Assembly (NCBI RefSeq): GCF_000247695.1
Contig: NW_004624734.1
Span: 15,679,894 to 15,743,893, forward strand
DNA from: Heterocephalus glaber
Lineage: Eukaryota > Chordata > Mammalia > Rodentia > Bathyergidae
Direction: 5' to 3'
Length of the DNA: 64,000 bases
Shown: positions 1 to 12,384 of the stretch, piece by piece
Layout of the letters: every line of letters begins with the position of its first letter
Position numbering within the stretch: the stretch's first letter is position 1
Program-made: the position numbers and the translations under genes
Notes under the pieces: model-generated
The model's database searches: none
The model's input: the letters and a program-made list of their open reading frames with translations, nothing else
What the model was told of the DNA's origin: nothing

Positions 1-1058
1 TGTGAGTCTATCTAATTTGCAGTGTGGAGGCTTTTGATATAGTAAAGATCTTCATTTCACTCTGAGACAGAAACAGATGTCCGGCAAATGTATTTTCATA
101 ATTTTGTAGACAGGGAGTTTCAGAGCTTGCTGTGACTTCCAGCCCTCCTCATTTTGCCCAATTTCCCCTCCCTACTAGCTGATACTAGACAGTCTCTCTC
201 CTTACAGGTGCCATGTCTTGGTATTAATTTACTCAGCCTGGTTCAATGTCACCCTGGGTACTGGCTCTGCTGAGATTTGATTGTGCTTCCTGGGAGTAAC
301 AGTTGGTCTCTGCTACTCTTAAGCTTTTCCCCGAGAATGCAATCCACCCATTCTGCTTAGGAATGAACCCCAATGATAAAGTATTATTCTTTGAAGGGGC
401 TGGGTGGTACTGGGGAGAATAGACATTGGTCTATTTGGGAACACAGAGATTTCCTTGGTAGAGATTTCTTGTCAGAATAGCTAAACCCTGCTCAAGTCAC
501 TCACTGAGTATGCTCATGGCATGAGACCTAGGTGTTCATAGAACCAACTTGACCTCTTTGATCATACAATGTCCAATTGAATCTTTGTAGAAAGATAAAT
601 TCCCTGAGGCTGATGAGAGATTTCCTGCAAAAAAGATCATTAATAATTAAGTTGGAATGCAGAATGATACATTGATTCAACATTTTATTTGGGAATCTGA
701 TAAAACTCCTACTCTATTCATATTAAACATTCTATCAGAAAGTATACTTTTATTCTAAGTAGACTTTTAGTTTAAGTTAGAAAAAAAAAATAAAAGATGA
801 GTTCTTAAAGTTTTAAATACATAAAACATAAGGTTTTATTATTCCAAAGACAGACATTCTATTATCCAAACATATTAATTCATTTGCTTGTATGGAGACT
901 TTAAATAGAAATAGATAAAGTTTAAATAAGTATTTTATGTTGAGAAATTGCTGAGTAAAATAATCAACTATTTCATATTGCTTAGTTTGCGTGTAGATTT
1001 AAGAAAGTTTTCCTTTTAATATATATTAGTTTATGCAAATCATCTATCATGACTATAG
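1..1058. other. AT-rich DNA, nothing assigned
   Basis: No open frame of note, no repeat family that I recognise and no convincing RNA gene. The first 500 bases are somewhat less AT-rich than the rest. Confidence 0.5.
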
Positions 1059-1534
1059 ATTCTTTGAATTGCTCATTGAAGAAGAATTATCTTTCAGAGA
1101 TAATGTAAGTAAACAGCACAAACACTGAATCTGGAAATGGGTTTATCACAGATAAGTCTATTTTGAACCAAAATTACCTACATAGAAGTCAAGGTAAAAT
1201 TTTACCAATTTCTTTGCTATTTATCTATGCACAAGAGCTGATTCCATTATATGCCTTATGAATATAGGAAAATATGTGTGTATTTGTGTGTTGTATATAA
1301 TTATGCATATATAGAAAGTGATATAGATACATATATGTGTCAATGAAAGGAAGGAGAGACAAATCACTGACTTAAAAATGAGAATTTCTAACATTATACC
1401 ATCTATTTTTATGAATGTCAATATTTGTAGTGAGGTTTTTCCATTGTTCTGTCTTGCTGAAAAATTCCTGAAAATTTTAACCTTTGAAATTTTAAAACCA
1501 CAATACAGCAGACATTTCTCTTTTGTCTCTTCAG

Positions 1535-1587
1535 CTACTTGCAGACATACGAAACATAATCTCACCACACCAGAATGTGTTTGGACA
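1535..1587 (+). other. weak candidate internal exon
   Basis: A strong pyrimidine tract ending in 'gtctcttcag' lies just before 1535 and a good donor (ACA|GTGAGT) follows 1587. Two of the three frames are open across the 53 nt. The segment would encode about 17 residues (for example LLADIRNIISPHQNVFG). Nothing recognisable is encoded, and such pairs occur by chance in this much sequence, so this is only a lead. A second weak pair lies upstream: acceptor ending at 1058, donor GTAAGT at 1105, frame open as FFELLIEEELSFRDN. Confidence 0.12.
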
Positions 1588-1889
1588 GTGAGTAACACAG
1601 TAAAGCAGGCATCACACAGGTTCCTCTCTGCCAGGTGTGGTGACAGATGTAGGCAACTTAGTGTGGGTCACACTGGCCAAGAGTCTGAGTATCACATCTA
1701 AGTCCTGGTGCAGTGGCTAGTGGAGCAGTAATAGAGTCCACAATTGAGCAGTTCTGCAATACAGTGTGAGTTTTGTTTCTGCTATCCATTTTACATATTC
1801 TGAGTGTCCTCAGATTGTTTGAAAATCCCTTCCATTTTAAAGAGTAGGTGCCATTAATGGCTTTTAAGTACCTTGACTGCATACTGCCT

Positions 1890-2300
1890 TAAAACTTGTA
1901 CTCTGTCACCTGCTTAGGGATTTCAGTTTCCTCTGCCTCCTCATCAATTTATCTCCTCTTTCCTGACTCTTTCTCAACAGAACACACATATGCTCTTGTT
2001 TTTTCTATCTTAAATTTCCCTTTCTGTAAACACACTTTTACGTCAAACTTATCACAGTTATTTCTTTCCTTTTATGGCAGGATTTCTATATATATGCACT
2101 CCCTCTGTTCTTCCCATTCTCTCTTAAACTCACTTAAATCAAATTTTCCTATTGAAACTGTTTTTCTCAAAGATTCTGATGACCTCCGCAACACTGAGCC
2201 AGCCTCCACATTGTTAAATCATCTTTAGCACTTACCTTACTTCACCTATTAGCAGAGTGCAATGAAATTGATTTCTCTCTCCTTAAAAATACCTCCTCAG
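1890..2300 (+). repeat. LINE-2 fossil, upstream coding part
   Basis: Old LINE-2 sequence on the plus strand, from the coding part just before the reverse-transcriptase core. The stretch around 2150-2200 (cttttctcaaagattctgatgacctcc-like) matches the conserved L2 'ctctcaaaggtcactaatgacctcc' block as I remember it. It is interrupted at 2300 by a LINE-1 insertion and resumes at 3047 without loss. The left edge is uncertain. It is heavily decayed and not functional. Confidence 0.55.
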
Positions 2301-3030
2301 CTTTACATAATCAATTTCCAATCATGAATGTCATTATACTGAATACCTAAAGTGCACCAATGATTAGAATGAATAATCGACAATGCAAAATAGGAATAAA
2401 AGGTCCAAAGGGGTAGGGGTAGTGGGAGGGGCAGGAGAAAGGAAAGAAGGGAATGGAAAAGCGATGAGAGATGGAAAAAATGGAAATAAAGTCTTTGTAA
2501 ATAGGGAAGGGTGCAGGGGGTGAAGGGAGGGCCAGGAATGGGGAAAAAATAAGAACCAAGGTGCATTATGTAAAGGTACAATTCCCAATGAGAAATGTAA
2601 TCTTGTTGTGTAATTAAAATGTACCAATAAAAGAATTTAACAAAAAAATAAATAAATAAAATGGAATACTACTCAGCCATAAAAAATGAGAAACTAGAGA
2701 CATTTATAGCTAAATGGATGCACATTGAGGTGATACTGTTAAGTGAAATAAACAGGACACATGTGTAAATACCGAATAGTTTCTCCAGTGTGAGAAACTG
2801 AAAGTGTGAATAAGGACTAAAATGTACAATAGGTAATGTGAAATAGGAAGAAAAGGGGCAAAGGGGAAGGAAGTGGGAGGGCAGGGGAAGGGGGAAAAAA
2901 TAAGAACCAAGAGATTATGTAAAGGTCCAAATTTCCAATGATGAATGTCATTATATTGTATACCTAAAATGTACCAATAAAAGGATATATAAAGAAAAAA
3001 AGATAAATAAATAAATATATAAGCGAAAAA
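2301..3030 (+). mobile_element. composite LINE-1 3' tail insertion
   Basis: A 5'-truncated LINE-1 insertion inside the older LINE-2. The 16-bp duplication aaaaatacctcctcag is present at 2285-2300 and again at 3031-3046, and the LINE-2 reads straight on after it. Inside are a typical LINE-1 3' block (2661-2760, 'tggaatactactcagcc'), G-rich polypurine tracts (2400-2560 and 2840-2905) and A-rich ends with 'taaataaataaa'. The tail motif ending in 'gtaccaataaaa' occurs in two full copies (2560-2635 and 2915-2985) plus a partial copy at 2305-2355. One duplication encloses all of them, so the array probably arrived as one unit or expanded afterwards. Open frames here are antisense readings of polypurine DNA. 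Confidence 0.75.
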
Positions 3031-3600
3031 AAAAATACCTCCTCAGTTGGCAGGGCAATATAGTCTCCTAGCTTTCTTTCTCCTCTTTTGCATTTTTTCT
3101 GCTACACTTCTTCATTTTGGAATACCCCAGGACTCAGTCCTTGGAACTCTTTTTTTTATCTCCACATACCTAATGTCAAGACTCCCAATACTTAACAGCT
3201 CTTCTTTTCCCTTGAATTCCAGGGTTGCCTAACCACCTGCATAGTCACCATCTCCACTTGAAAGTTTAATAGACCTTATCCTGACCAAATTGAGCTTCTG
3301 AGCTTTCTCATCTCCTGCAGCCTTACTCTTTGTTCACCCAATCTCAATTACAAGCAACTCAATTCTTTCACTGGGCAGGTCAAAATTTGAGAGTCATTTT
3401 GATTCCTTTATTTGGTCCATATATAACATCCAGTCTATTAAGACATTCATTCTAGGCTATCACCAGAATATGTCCCTTGTCCACTTTACCAATACATTTA
3501 TCTCTGGTTCATCATTCTTCATTTGGAGTATTGAAATAGTCTCCCAAAGGCATCTGTTCTTGATTCTTTCCCATTCTCCCCCTTTTTATTCTCAAGACAG
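3031..3600 (+). repeat. LINE-2 fossil with reverse-transcriptase motif
   Basis: Continuation of the LINE-2. The plus-strand frame from 3047 reads FGIPQDSVLGTLFFIST near residues 24-40. This is a decayed form of the GVPQGSVLGPLLF motif of the reverse-transcriptase palm domain, typical of L2/CR1-type LINEs. Downstream text (cccaatacttaacag..., 'catctccacttgaaag') corresponds to the region after the catalytic block. Stops and frameshifts show that it is dead. The 61-residue open frame is a remnant, not a gene. Confidence 0.75.
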
Positions 3601-4640
3601 GAGTGAAATGACTCTCAACTGTAGATGTGTAGTGTCTTGTGGGTGGTCTCTGAGGGGGCTACCTCCCCCCAAAGCACCCCATCCCCCTGCCCCTCCTGGT
3701 CCCTCACTCTTACTCTGTCAAAGAATGAGGGAGTGGGGTTTGACTGGCTGACAGCCCACAGCTCTGGGGGAAAATGGGGAAATCAGCTAGCAAAAATATT
3801 AAAGAAGACAGTTTATTGGTGATTAAAGGGCATATATAGTGGTATAATGTCATATGCTAAATATTTTAGCACTGTAAAATTATATGGACCTAAACCCATT
3901 TGAGACAAGTAACGACCTGTCTCAGTCTTTAAAAAGAAAAAAATCTTTAGAGAATTGTGTGTAATGTTAACCCGGATTAATTACATAATTATAGATCATA
4001 TACCATTTTTTACTTATAAATTTCAAACTTACTAATAAATAAAACAGACCCTTAAAAAAGAAAATGGGCAAATCAGGGTCAGGCAGAAAATGAGGAAGTC
4101 AGAATTGAAGCGATGCAGCTAAAGTTTTTATTAAAATGCCACAAATGCAGGAAAAACTACCTTACAGCAGAGCATTGCTGCAAGGCAGGGAGATGTGAGT
4201 GAGTTGCCCAAACAGGGGGTCTGGGGTCTCATACTTACAGGAGTAAGCTGGCTTCTTAAAATAACTGTTTGACTTATTGGTACAATCCAGGCCAGTCAGG
4301 GTCTTAGCCTTTATTTCTGGAGTGAGTAGGTCAGGGGCCCAAGGTTCTCTCAGTAAATGCATGCAACAGTTTCACAAGAGGTAGCTTCCTCATGAGCATA
4401 GTGCACCGTATGCATTGATTAATTTATAATCCTCAGCCGCCTGGGTCATGCCCTACATCATCGCTGCCTAATCCCCTCTATTCTGTCCCTACAGGTGGAA
4501 CAACACATTTCTGCTCAAAATAGTCTTAAAGCCAAAGTTTACAACAATGATCCATTTGCTTGATATCAATTCTGGCCCTATTATTTTCTGATCAAGTTCC
4601 TGAGTGATTTTTCACTCAGTCACTTGGGTTATGTCTGATT
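3601..4640. repeat. unassigned LTR-like block inside the LINE-2
   Basis: A GC-richer block between the RT part and the 3' end of the LINE-2. It holds two similar segments, near 3770 (aaaatggggaaatcag) and 4061 (aaaatgggcaaatcag), each followed by a T-rich 'tttatt' motif, as in an antisense LTR or a duplicated insertion. I cannot name the family. The 66-residue minus-strand open frame at 4162-4362 has no recognisable domain. Confidence 0.3.
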
Positions 4641-4689
4641 ATCCACTTTCATAATTCTAGAATAAACCAGAAGCACCTTCATATCATGG

Positions 4690-5075
4690 TCTCTGAATCT
4701 CTGTTTCTCTGGCTTCTTACTTCTACTCCCAGATATCAGCATGTGCGTTATAGCAACTCTTTAATTATTTTACTTAAATCTCTCCACATTGAGTCTTTTC
4801 AGGTCACATTAATGAAAACTAGAATACATTTCCCTATTTATTATATTATCACTTATGGTGATCCAACATAAGGCCCATCTCTTACCATTAGGACCTGACT
4901 CCATCAGAATTGAACTTTTTGTGCAAAGGGTAACAAACTCTTCCTGGTTTGTCCGAGGATTGTCCACTTTTAACTTCAAAAATGTTGTGTCTCAAGAAAC
5001 CTTAGGTCTGGTCAAACTGATACAGATGGTCACAGTAGCTCATAAAATATTTGTTGAATAGCAGAATAAGGACAG
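4690..5075 (+). repeat. LINE-2 3' end
   Basis: The text 'cagatatcagcatgtgcg' near 4731 matches the L2 3' block 'cagatatccgcatggctcg', followed by the 'cttttcaggtcacattaatg' counterpart of 'ccttcaggtctttgctcaaatgtcacc'. The tail near 5037 ('gctcataaaatatttgttga') matches the L2/MIR ending 'gctcaataaatatttgttgaatg'. Order and strand agree with the pieces at 1890-3600, so this is probably the 3' end of the same copy. Confidence 0.6.
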
Positions 5076-7875
5076 AGGTGGAAATATGCCCTCTATGTAA
5101 TTGTTAAACCTATGAAGATATTTGACCTAAATCTTTATAAATGACGTAATCATCCTGAAATAAATGGATATATCTACATTCAGTTACAGAAAGGGTGCAA
5201 CCATTTCTTCAATCATGACCATATTCCACATAAATAGTCTCTAAGTAGGAAGTAGCTTTAGAGTTGTGCCTATGATCCTTTTATGAAAGACATAATTATG
5301 AGATACTTACCATTTCAGGTAACATCAAATTCATAAAAATATTGTATACAACTGTCGATGAAGCAATAATGCACAATAGGACAGGCCTTCCCCTTGCCCC
5401 CATATTTTTTTTCCATTATATGTTCTGTCCTAGAAATGTAACCTTTGGGCTCAACCATGTCTTTTCCAACGTATCAAAATGGTATGTGACTGTTTGTGCT
5501 GAAGATGAATCTGCTCAATGTATCAAAAGTGTTTTGTACAAGCAATGTAACTGATAGTACCTGGAATTTCTGCTTAAGTTTCCCTTTCCAGCTATGCCCC
5601 CCCCCCCAAAGGCTCCTCTCAACTTCCTTTCCCCAACTGTAGATAAAAGGATTTTCACTGCAACTCAGGGGTCAGAATTCAGACTGGGAAAATGCCTCTG
5701 AGCCAGCCAGTTAATAAAATGTTTTTCTCCATCTCTTTGAGTAAGTTTCAGATTCTCAAGTCTTCAAATTGGAATAGATGTAACACAGAGCTGTAGCACT
5801 TGGCGGTAACACTGAGCTATTCTGCTTTGCCACAATAATGTGAAGTACGCACAGTGAATGAGTTCAATCACATAAATATTTACTGACAGAAAATAATGGT
5901 CATGAGTAAAGAACAACAGAATGTTGACTTCACTGACCTGAATCATGTTTCCAATTAATAGCTTCATGTAGTTTTAGCCATTAGTTAAAATCCATTTTCC
6001 AAGCATGAAATTTATGGAATATATTAAATAGGTTCATGTGATTATTGCAGGTTTATATAAGTATTATGGTATTTGTAGCAGTTAATGTTTATATCATATA
6101 ATGAATATAATTTCTATGAAAAATTATAATACATAAACTATAAAACACTACTAGTAACATAAGTAAAAGTATTAGAAAGTTTTTTAAAGTTAATCTGAAC
6201 TTTAAAATACATATAAGTATCCAAATAAATTAGGATAAAAATGAAGTATAGAGAAATAATAGTTAAGGTTTTTCTCCCTAAAATGATGTTGTACAGAACA
6301 GCTTTGTAGAAAATACTTCTGAAAACTGGATGAACTACACTTGACATCAGTTCTTCTTGGTAAAGTGGGATAGATCACCTAGTTCTGCCATAAACAGTGA
6401 CAACTGACCTCTGACCATCCCAGAGAGGCCAGTGCACCATTAGCTATGGTTTGAATAAGAGAGAAACTGATACTTCATTCTTTCACACAGCTTAAATGTA
6501 CAACAACTCAAGGGAATATACTTCAATATCTGGGTGTGTCAGATTTTTGTAAACTGGCTCCTGGAACTTCAGTGGAGAATCTGAATGTGTGTGACTACTT
6601 GTCTCTGAATATGAGCCCCAGTAATGATTGTTCCATGAGTTCCTGTAAATGCTTTGAAGTGGTGCATGTTTGTCTCCTTGCCACTGGTATAGTGAGTTAA
6701 TTATGTGGTACAGTAGCAACATGGTTTTTTGAATATAAGCCAAATTATCGGAAACTAGTAGCTCAACCTGGAGGTGGGAAAAACAGACAATCACCGTTAA
6801 GGATTTGTATGGCCAAACATTGACTCGTGATGGGAACTAGCCTTTTGAAACCGAGGAAACTTAAAAGTAGAAAGATCACTAGTATTGATGGTATTAAGAG
6901 AAATCAAGAAGTCCTTCAGAAGATGAAAGGGAATGTGCACCTCACCAAGGAAAAGGATGTAAGGGACTCCTTTACAAATAAGTTTTTGAAAATGACCATG
7001 AGAAGAGCATCGTGATAATGCACCATTTTTGCAAAGTATGTTTACTACAATTATTGAAACAGGGATAATAAATGGGCTACTTTTATGATCTTTATGTCAT
7101 ATCTAGGTCAGTCGGATACCGCATAGTATTGTTCAGGGTTTATGAACACTTCAGGATTACAAGAAATGGTAAAGGACAAGCCCATGTGATGTCCTCCTAG
7201 GTGAAATAGGTAACTCTTGGGGATCCTAAATCTGCCAGCTATGCTTCTCAACTGTTTATTCTCTTTTATCCCTACAAGAATCTTCTTCACACTTCTCTGC
7301 CTTGCTTAGTATCCAAGCAGATGAACTTTGAAGACTGCATAGCCCTGACACTCTTACTGTGTGGATTCATCCAATGAAATGCCCCTGTAAGACAAAGAAT
7401 GAGGTCAGACAAAGATTATTTCTCCCCACTTCCTTTTCAGCACTAAGGTTACATCCCTGGCATGAACTGATTCCTCTGGGAACTGCAGTTCCCTCTTCCA
7501 AATCTCCTATTCTCAAAGGTCTATGGTAATTCTTTCTTCTTACATTTTCTCTTCAGCATTAAGGTAGTAATTACTTCCTTTGCTGCTAATCCCTCCGATG
7601 TCCTGCTATTTGTGTCCTTTAATGCTTCTTACCCTTGGGTAAAGTAGCCTTTTATTAATGTTTCTTTTTTTCCACCAATGGAAAGACAAAAGATAAATCT
7701 TTTTGTTATTTCCTCTTGCTAATACAGTTTAATCTTTACCCTTTTTATGTTGAGCTAAAAGTAGTAGACTACTGAGATTTATCCTGGCCACAGGAACTAC
7801 ATTGATTTGTGTAAAATGAACTGTAGTTCAAAAACAGAAGGATGGGGGTGGAGGGAGTACAAATTTTCAAGGTGC
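5076..7875. other. AT-rich DNA, nothing assigned
   Basis: No recognisable gene or repeat family. An 11-base C run lies at 5597-5607. The open frames in this stretch are short and lack any domain or splice context. Confidence 0.5.
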
Positions 7876-7995
7876 TATATGTTTTATATATATATATATG
7901 TTATATATATGTGTATATATATGTTATATATATGTATATATATGTTATATATATATGTATATATATATGTTATATATATGTGTATATATATATAC
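7876..7995. repeat. TA-rich microsatellite with ATGT interruptions
   Basis: About 120 bases of (TA)n broken at near-regular spacing by 'tgttatatatatgtg' units. The apparent plus-strand proteins here (runs of Y, I, C, M and V) are only the translation of this repeat. Confidence 0.9.
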
Positions 7996-8771
7996 ATTTC
8001 CCAAGATCAATGTAATGATTATGTATCACAGTGATATACTAACAAAAAAGAAAATTTATGAAAAAGCAGATGAATTGTCAAAAATTTTTCATATTAAAAA
8101 GCCCATTTCTGCTGAAATTTAAGAAAAAATAATTTAATAAAAATTTATAGTGTGATATGGATAAATAAAGGCTTTTTGTCACCTAGAATGGTCTCTGTTT
8201 TGAGTAGATAGTAAATGGGTGCTTAATGATGTAGTCTGAATAAAGTGAAACTTTAAGACTGAAGTAGATACATTTCTTTGGAGATAGGTGAATTAGATGG
8301 CCAGAAGATGGTCAATATATGAATTGATCTGACAAGAAATTCTCTATAATTGTCAAGTTTTCAAAATAAGGCTGTAAAAGCACTATTCTGGTTCAAGAAG
8401 GCACTAGTGGAAATTGTCATTATTAGAGATCAGGGAAAAAAAAGTAATGCTACATAACTATAGGAAGGTAAGTATCACCTTTGCTTTTACAAAACTAATG
8501 GGCCAATACTGCATACTTTCTGAGAGCTCAGTAAGCACTGAATAAAGGGACATTAAATACTAACATTAGAGCCAATGAAATATGCTTTCCCATGATGTTT
8601 GCCATTTGCTTCTGTCATAGGTTCATCCAAAGTTATTAAATTTTAAAATTGCACGAGGACTTTTTGCATGTATTGCATTTATAGCCTCTGATTTATATAG
8701 CACTTTTCTTCCATAGAACCATTATATCCTCATTCTCCAATTCAATAATACTTACGGTTAAATATATCAAG

Positions 8772-8772
8772 C

Positions 8773-8814
<42 letters not shown>

Positions 8815-8868
8815 TGTGTGTGTGCATTAAATGTATATGTACACACATATAATATATATATATATATT
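8772..8868. repeat. (TG)n array followed by (TA)n
   Basis: A pure TG run of about 54 bases (8772-8825, one TC interruption) is followed within 25 bases by a TA run (8847-8868). Confidence 0.95.
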
Positions 8869-8869
8869 T

Positions 8870-10498
8870 CTGTAACTTTTGTGATCTTTATATACCATGT
8901 TTCCTGAAATAATGCAGTGGAACAGAATGCAATTTCAAGATGACTTGTAATATAGTATGGTATTTACATCTAGAGTACTTTGGTATATTTCAAAATTGTC
9001 TCTAAACAGTAATCATTTTGAAAAGAGCAAATATAATCTCTACAAGGTTCCATGCTATGTGCATTTAACCTATCTAAAGTCAACTACATATGCTTTACAA
9101 ACAGAGAAAAAATACTTTATACTAAAAATACTTTATACTGCAGGAAGCTGCGGTAGAGAAGCCAATTTAAATGTCTTTTATCCACCCCCATTTTCTTACC
9201 CTTATCAATTGTTCTGGGTTAATAGGCTTTTAGTGCCTATTTTAGACACATATTTTTTCTATAGCACATACCTTAATTTTAAACCAGCTCCTAAACCTTA
9301 TGTTAAACCAATAAAATGAATGTCTTACCCCAGTGTAAGAAAAAAACAATTGCTCTGATGGATTTAGTACACTGAAAGACAGCATGCCAGTCTTCAGTGA
9401 GTTTTTCTGAGAGGGTTTCTGAAAGTGATTCCACGCATACCTAGCAACTGCCTCAGCACTGACTTCGGATACCTAGTCTACAGTACAATTTGTACTTTTC
9501 TCCAACCAAAATCACTGTGAAAGTTTTAGTAGCTCTTACCTTCATGTTCTGCCTCATCTCAGACCACCCTGTGGAGAGACTTAAGTATGGTGAAAGGGGG
9601 AGGCAGGAAGCCACAGTCTTCTCTGGAGTACACGGACCTTCTCCTGGCTACAATGGATTGAGAATGGGATGGTCAGTTAACCTTAATTAGGATGGTGGTT
9701 TTGACTGGTGATTCTTCCAAGGCCTTGAAAATACCACACATATAAGTATTTTAATTAGCCCCACATTGTTAAAATACATGGTTATAAAAATAGAGGACAT
9801 ATCCTACTGTTTGGAAACTGCCCTCCTAATTTGAGCTGAGAAGCTTCCTCATTTAATTCATTAAACGGTGTGGGGAAATACTTTCTGTTAAGAAAAGAAA
9901 TCTTGCAGTAGCAACAAAAAATATGCCACAAGGAAGCCCCAGGGAGCAAATTCTAAGGTGTTACTATGGCAAGATCCAATCTTCAAACTCCCCCACTATC
10001 AGGAAGGAAATGTTGCTATTCCACCCTGTGTGGTTTTTTTTCTCCTAAATATTATCATAGAAAATGTCTCGTTTTTGGAGTTTTTGCCAATTGATATTTT
10101 AACTCTTGAACTATTAGGGAAAAAAGGAGTTACGATTCCAATTCTAGTATCACAATGTGATAGTGAGTTGGTACATTTTATGAGCATGATGAGAATGATG
10201 ATAATGATTTCTCACATTATTTTTCTTAGAATTAAACTGGTTGTCAGGAATAATAACTAATGTTGGTGTATCCATTCCGCTTAAATAGTTTATCTTCACA
10301 TATAACATCGTGGTTGTAAAACCCAAAGATCACAAGCCTTTCCTCTTATAAACTGACTGAAAAAGAATAATAATCATGGCATTTCTTAATTCTAGCTCTT
10401 CCTATAAAATGAGATGCATCTTGTCTATTATCAAAAGCAGCTTTGAAAAGTAAAATAGTCGACTTCACATGAAGTTATATGGTTTTTGCTTTAAAAAG
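8870..10498. other. AT-rich DNA with one small tandem duplication
   Basis: A 16-bp direct duplication (core tactttatact at 9113-9123 and 9129-9139) is the only clear structure. The open frames at 8957-9319 and 9958-10260 have no recognisable domain and are probably chance. Confidence 0.45.
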
Positions 10499-10574
10499 GC
10501 ATGGATCCTTTGGACTGGGACAATGACTTTAGATTTCTTGAAGGAGGAGGAGACCTGTTGCACAAGAAGGAGGA
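10499..10574 (+). other. weak candidate coding exon
   Basis: An acceptor-like 'ctttaaaaag' precedes 10499 and a strong donor GTAAGT starts at 10575. An ATG at 10501 opens 24 codons (MDPLDWDNDFRFLEGG..., then DLLHKKE) that run open to the donor. The pyrimidine tract is poor. The phase does not fit the candidate exons further right, so this would have to belong to another transcript or be chance. Confidence 0.15.
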
Positions 10575-11620
10575 GTAAGTACCAAGGCAAAAGGGAAGAT
10601 TTTAAAAGGACTGCTGGAAGGTACTAGTCCATATATGAAAGAGACAGAATGGGCTCCATACTGTTCTCAGAATCTGCTGTAATTTATTTCTTTGGCAGTG
10701 TTGGTGGAATTTTTATTTTGTGTTCTTTCCTTGATTCTCAGCACATTCTTGTTTTACTACTATCAATAACTTTACACTATAATGTGCTCAGGTTGTATAT
10801 TAGCATATGTTGGAAGCTTAGTTAACTAAAATGAAACCTTATAAGCCATTTTTGTCAGGACCACAAATAGTGAGTCACTGAACAAGAAAATTTTTATTAT
10901 AAGAAGAATACATACTTGGGTTTAGTCTATGTGAATGCACCTAAGAAAATATAAACTCAGCTCTTCTAGCAAAAGAAATTAATCTATTTATCTTACCAAT
11001 AGCTTTGAGTCTAAAATCCACTCAGAATCAAGGAAGAAGATGTGAGGATAGAGTTTCTCATTTTTACTTTTATTATTATTCTTTTCCCTTTTTTGACTCT
11101 GGGCACCATACTGTGCCTATTAGTGATTTTTGAAGGAAAAACTTCCCTGAGAAAGGAAATTTTCTAAAAACAGAATTCAATTTCTTTTACTCTATCTTTC
11201 AACATACAATAGCTATTACATCCACCTACTCCCATCACTACCTCTCTGCACCAGGGAACTGCAAGTCATCATCTTTCGCTGTCCCTTAGCAGAGCCTCTT
11301 CTTCCTAGGAACAGTCTGAAAAATAATTTTGAGCTGATTTTTTCCTTTTTTTTTTTGTAACCTAGGAAGACAGCTACCTTTCAGTCTAGCTCAGTTTTAT
11401 GATTTCTTATATGTGAAAAAAATTGTCACTATGAAAAAAAAAAAAGACTAGGTGAATACACTGTACTTCTGCTATCGAAAAAAAATCAAGGGAAAGCTTG
11501 TATTATATTAATTTGTCTCTTTCGTTTTGTTCTTTTTTAGTTTAGCTTTTAGTTGTATCGATGAAGTGCAAGTTGTTTAGTTACATAAGATTTTTAACTT
11601 TAGTGAATAAAAATAATGGT

Positions 11621-11681
11621 GAAAAGATTGTAAATATTTTAAATGGAAAGATTGTAAATATTTTAAATGGAAAAATTGTAA
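11621..11681. repeat. 24-bp minisatellite, about 2.5 copies
   Basis: Period of exactly 24 bases: agattgtaaatattttaaat recurs at 11625 and 11649, with a third partial copy in which the first G has become A. Confidence 0.9.
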
Positions 11682-12367
11682 TATTAGGAGGAAAACTCGC
11701 AAGCAAAACAACTAGCATGCAGAAATAATTTCATGAGTTGTACATTTATTAATCTACTGATCAATTCACTAATATATTAAATATTTATTGAGCTCTGACT
11801 CTTTGAAAGGTGAATTTATTTTGTTGCAAAATCCCTTACCATACCACCAGTCTAATGGGGGAAATATCAATGTTTGGAAAACTATGTGCAGTTTAATTAA
11901 CCCATAATTCCTTCATTCCAAAAGTATTTCCTGAATGTTTGTAATCCTCATCTAACATGTAATTGGAGAGCATTGAATTTTACAAAGTTGGACAATGGAA
12001 TGTATGGAAAACATATTGAAAGTAGTGATAAAATAGGAGAAAGACATGTTAGAACCCTAATGATGCCTCCAAATTTGCAGGACCTAAAGCTTACTGTATA
12101 TGATTGAAGGCAGAGGTACTGTTTATGAGAAAAACACAAAACTATTTCTCTAAGGAAATGTTAAATTCAAGTAAGAAAAGAAATCACAAAAAATTACACA
12201 CTTTAAAATGCTAATATATACTAAAATCATAAAATTTATAAATTAAGATACTACTTAGATGAATGAACTTAGTGATTATTTCTCTGTAATTATTTTTAGC
12301 CTTTAACCTATGATCGCTTTTTTGGATGACTCTTCACATGACATTTCTCTACAGAGGACAACAAAAG

Positions 12368-12384
12368 CTATTTTAATCTTTCTT
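12368..12384. repeat. target-site duplication, left copy
   Basis: ctattttaatctttctt, matching 14739-14755 with a single mismatch (T/G at the twelfth base). Together they bracket the tropomyosin retrocopy. Confidence 0.9.

Noticed and set aside
2303..2910. Minus-strand Pro/Phe-rich open frames
   Set aside because: Antisense readings of LINE-1 polypurine tracts.
7807..8122. Tyr/Ile-rich open frames
   Set aside because: Translation of the TA microsatellite, not a protein.
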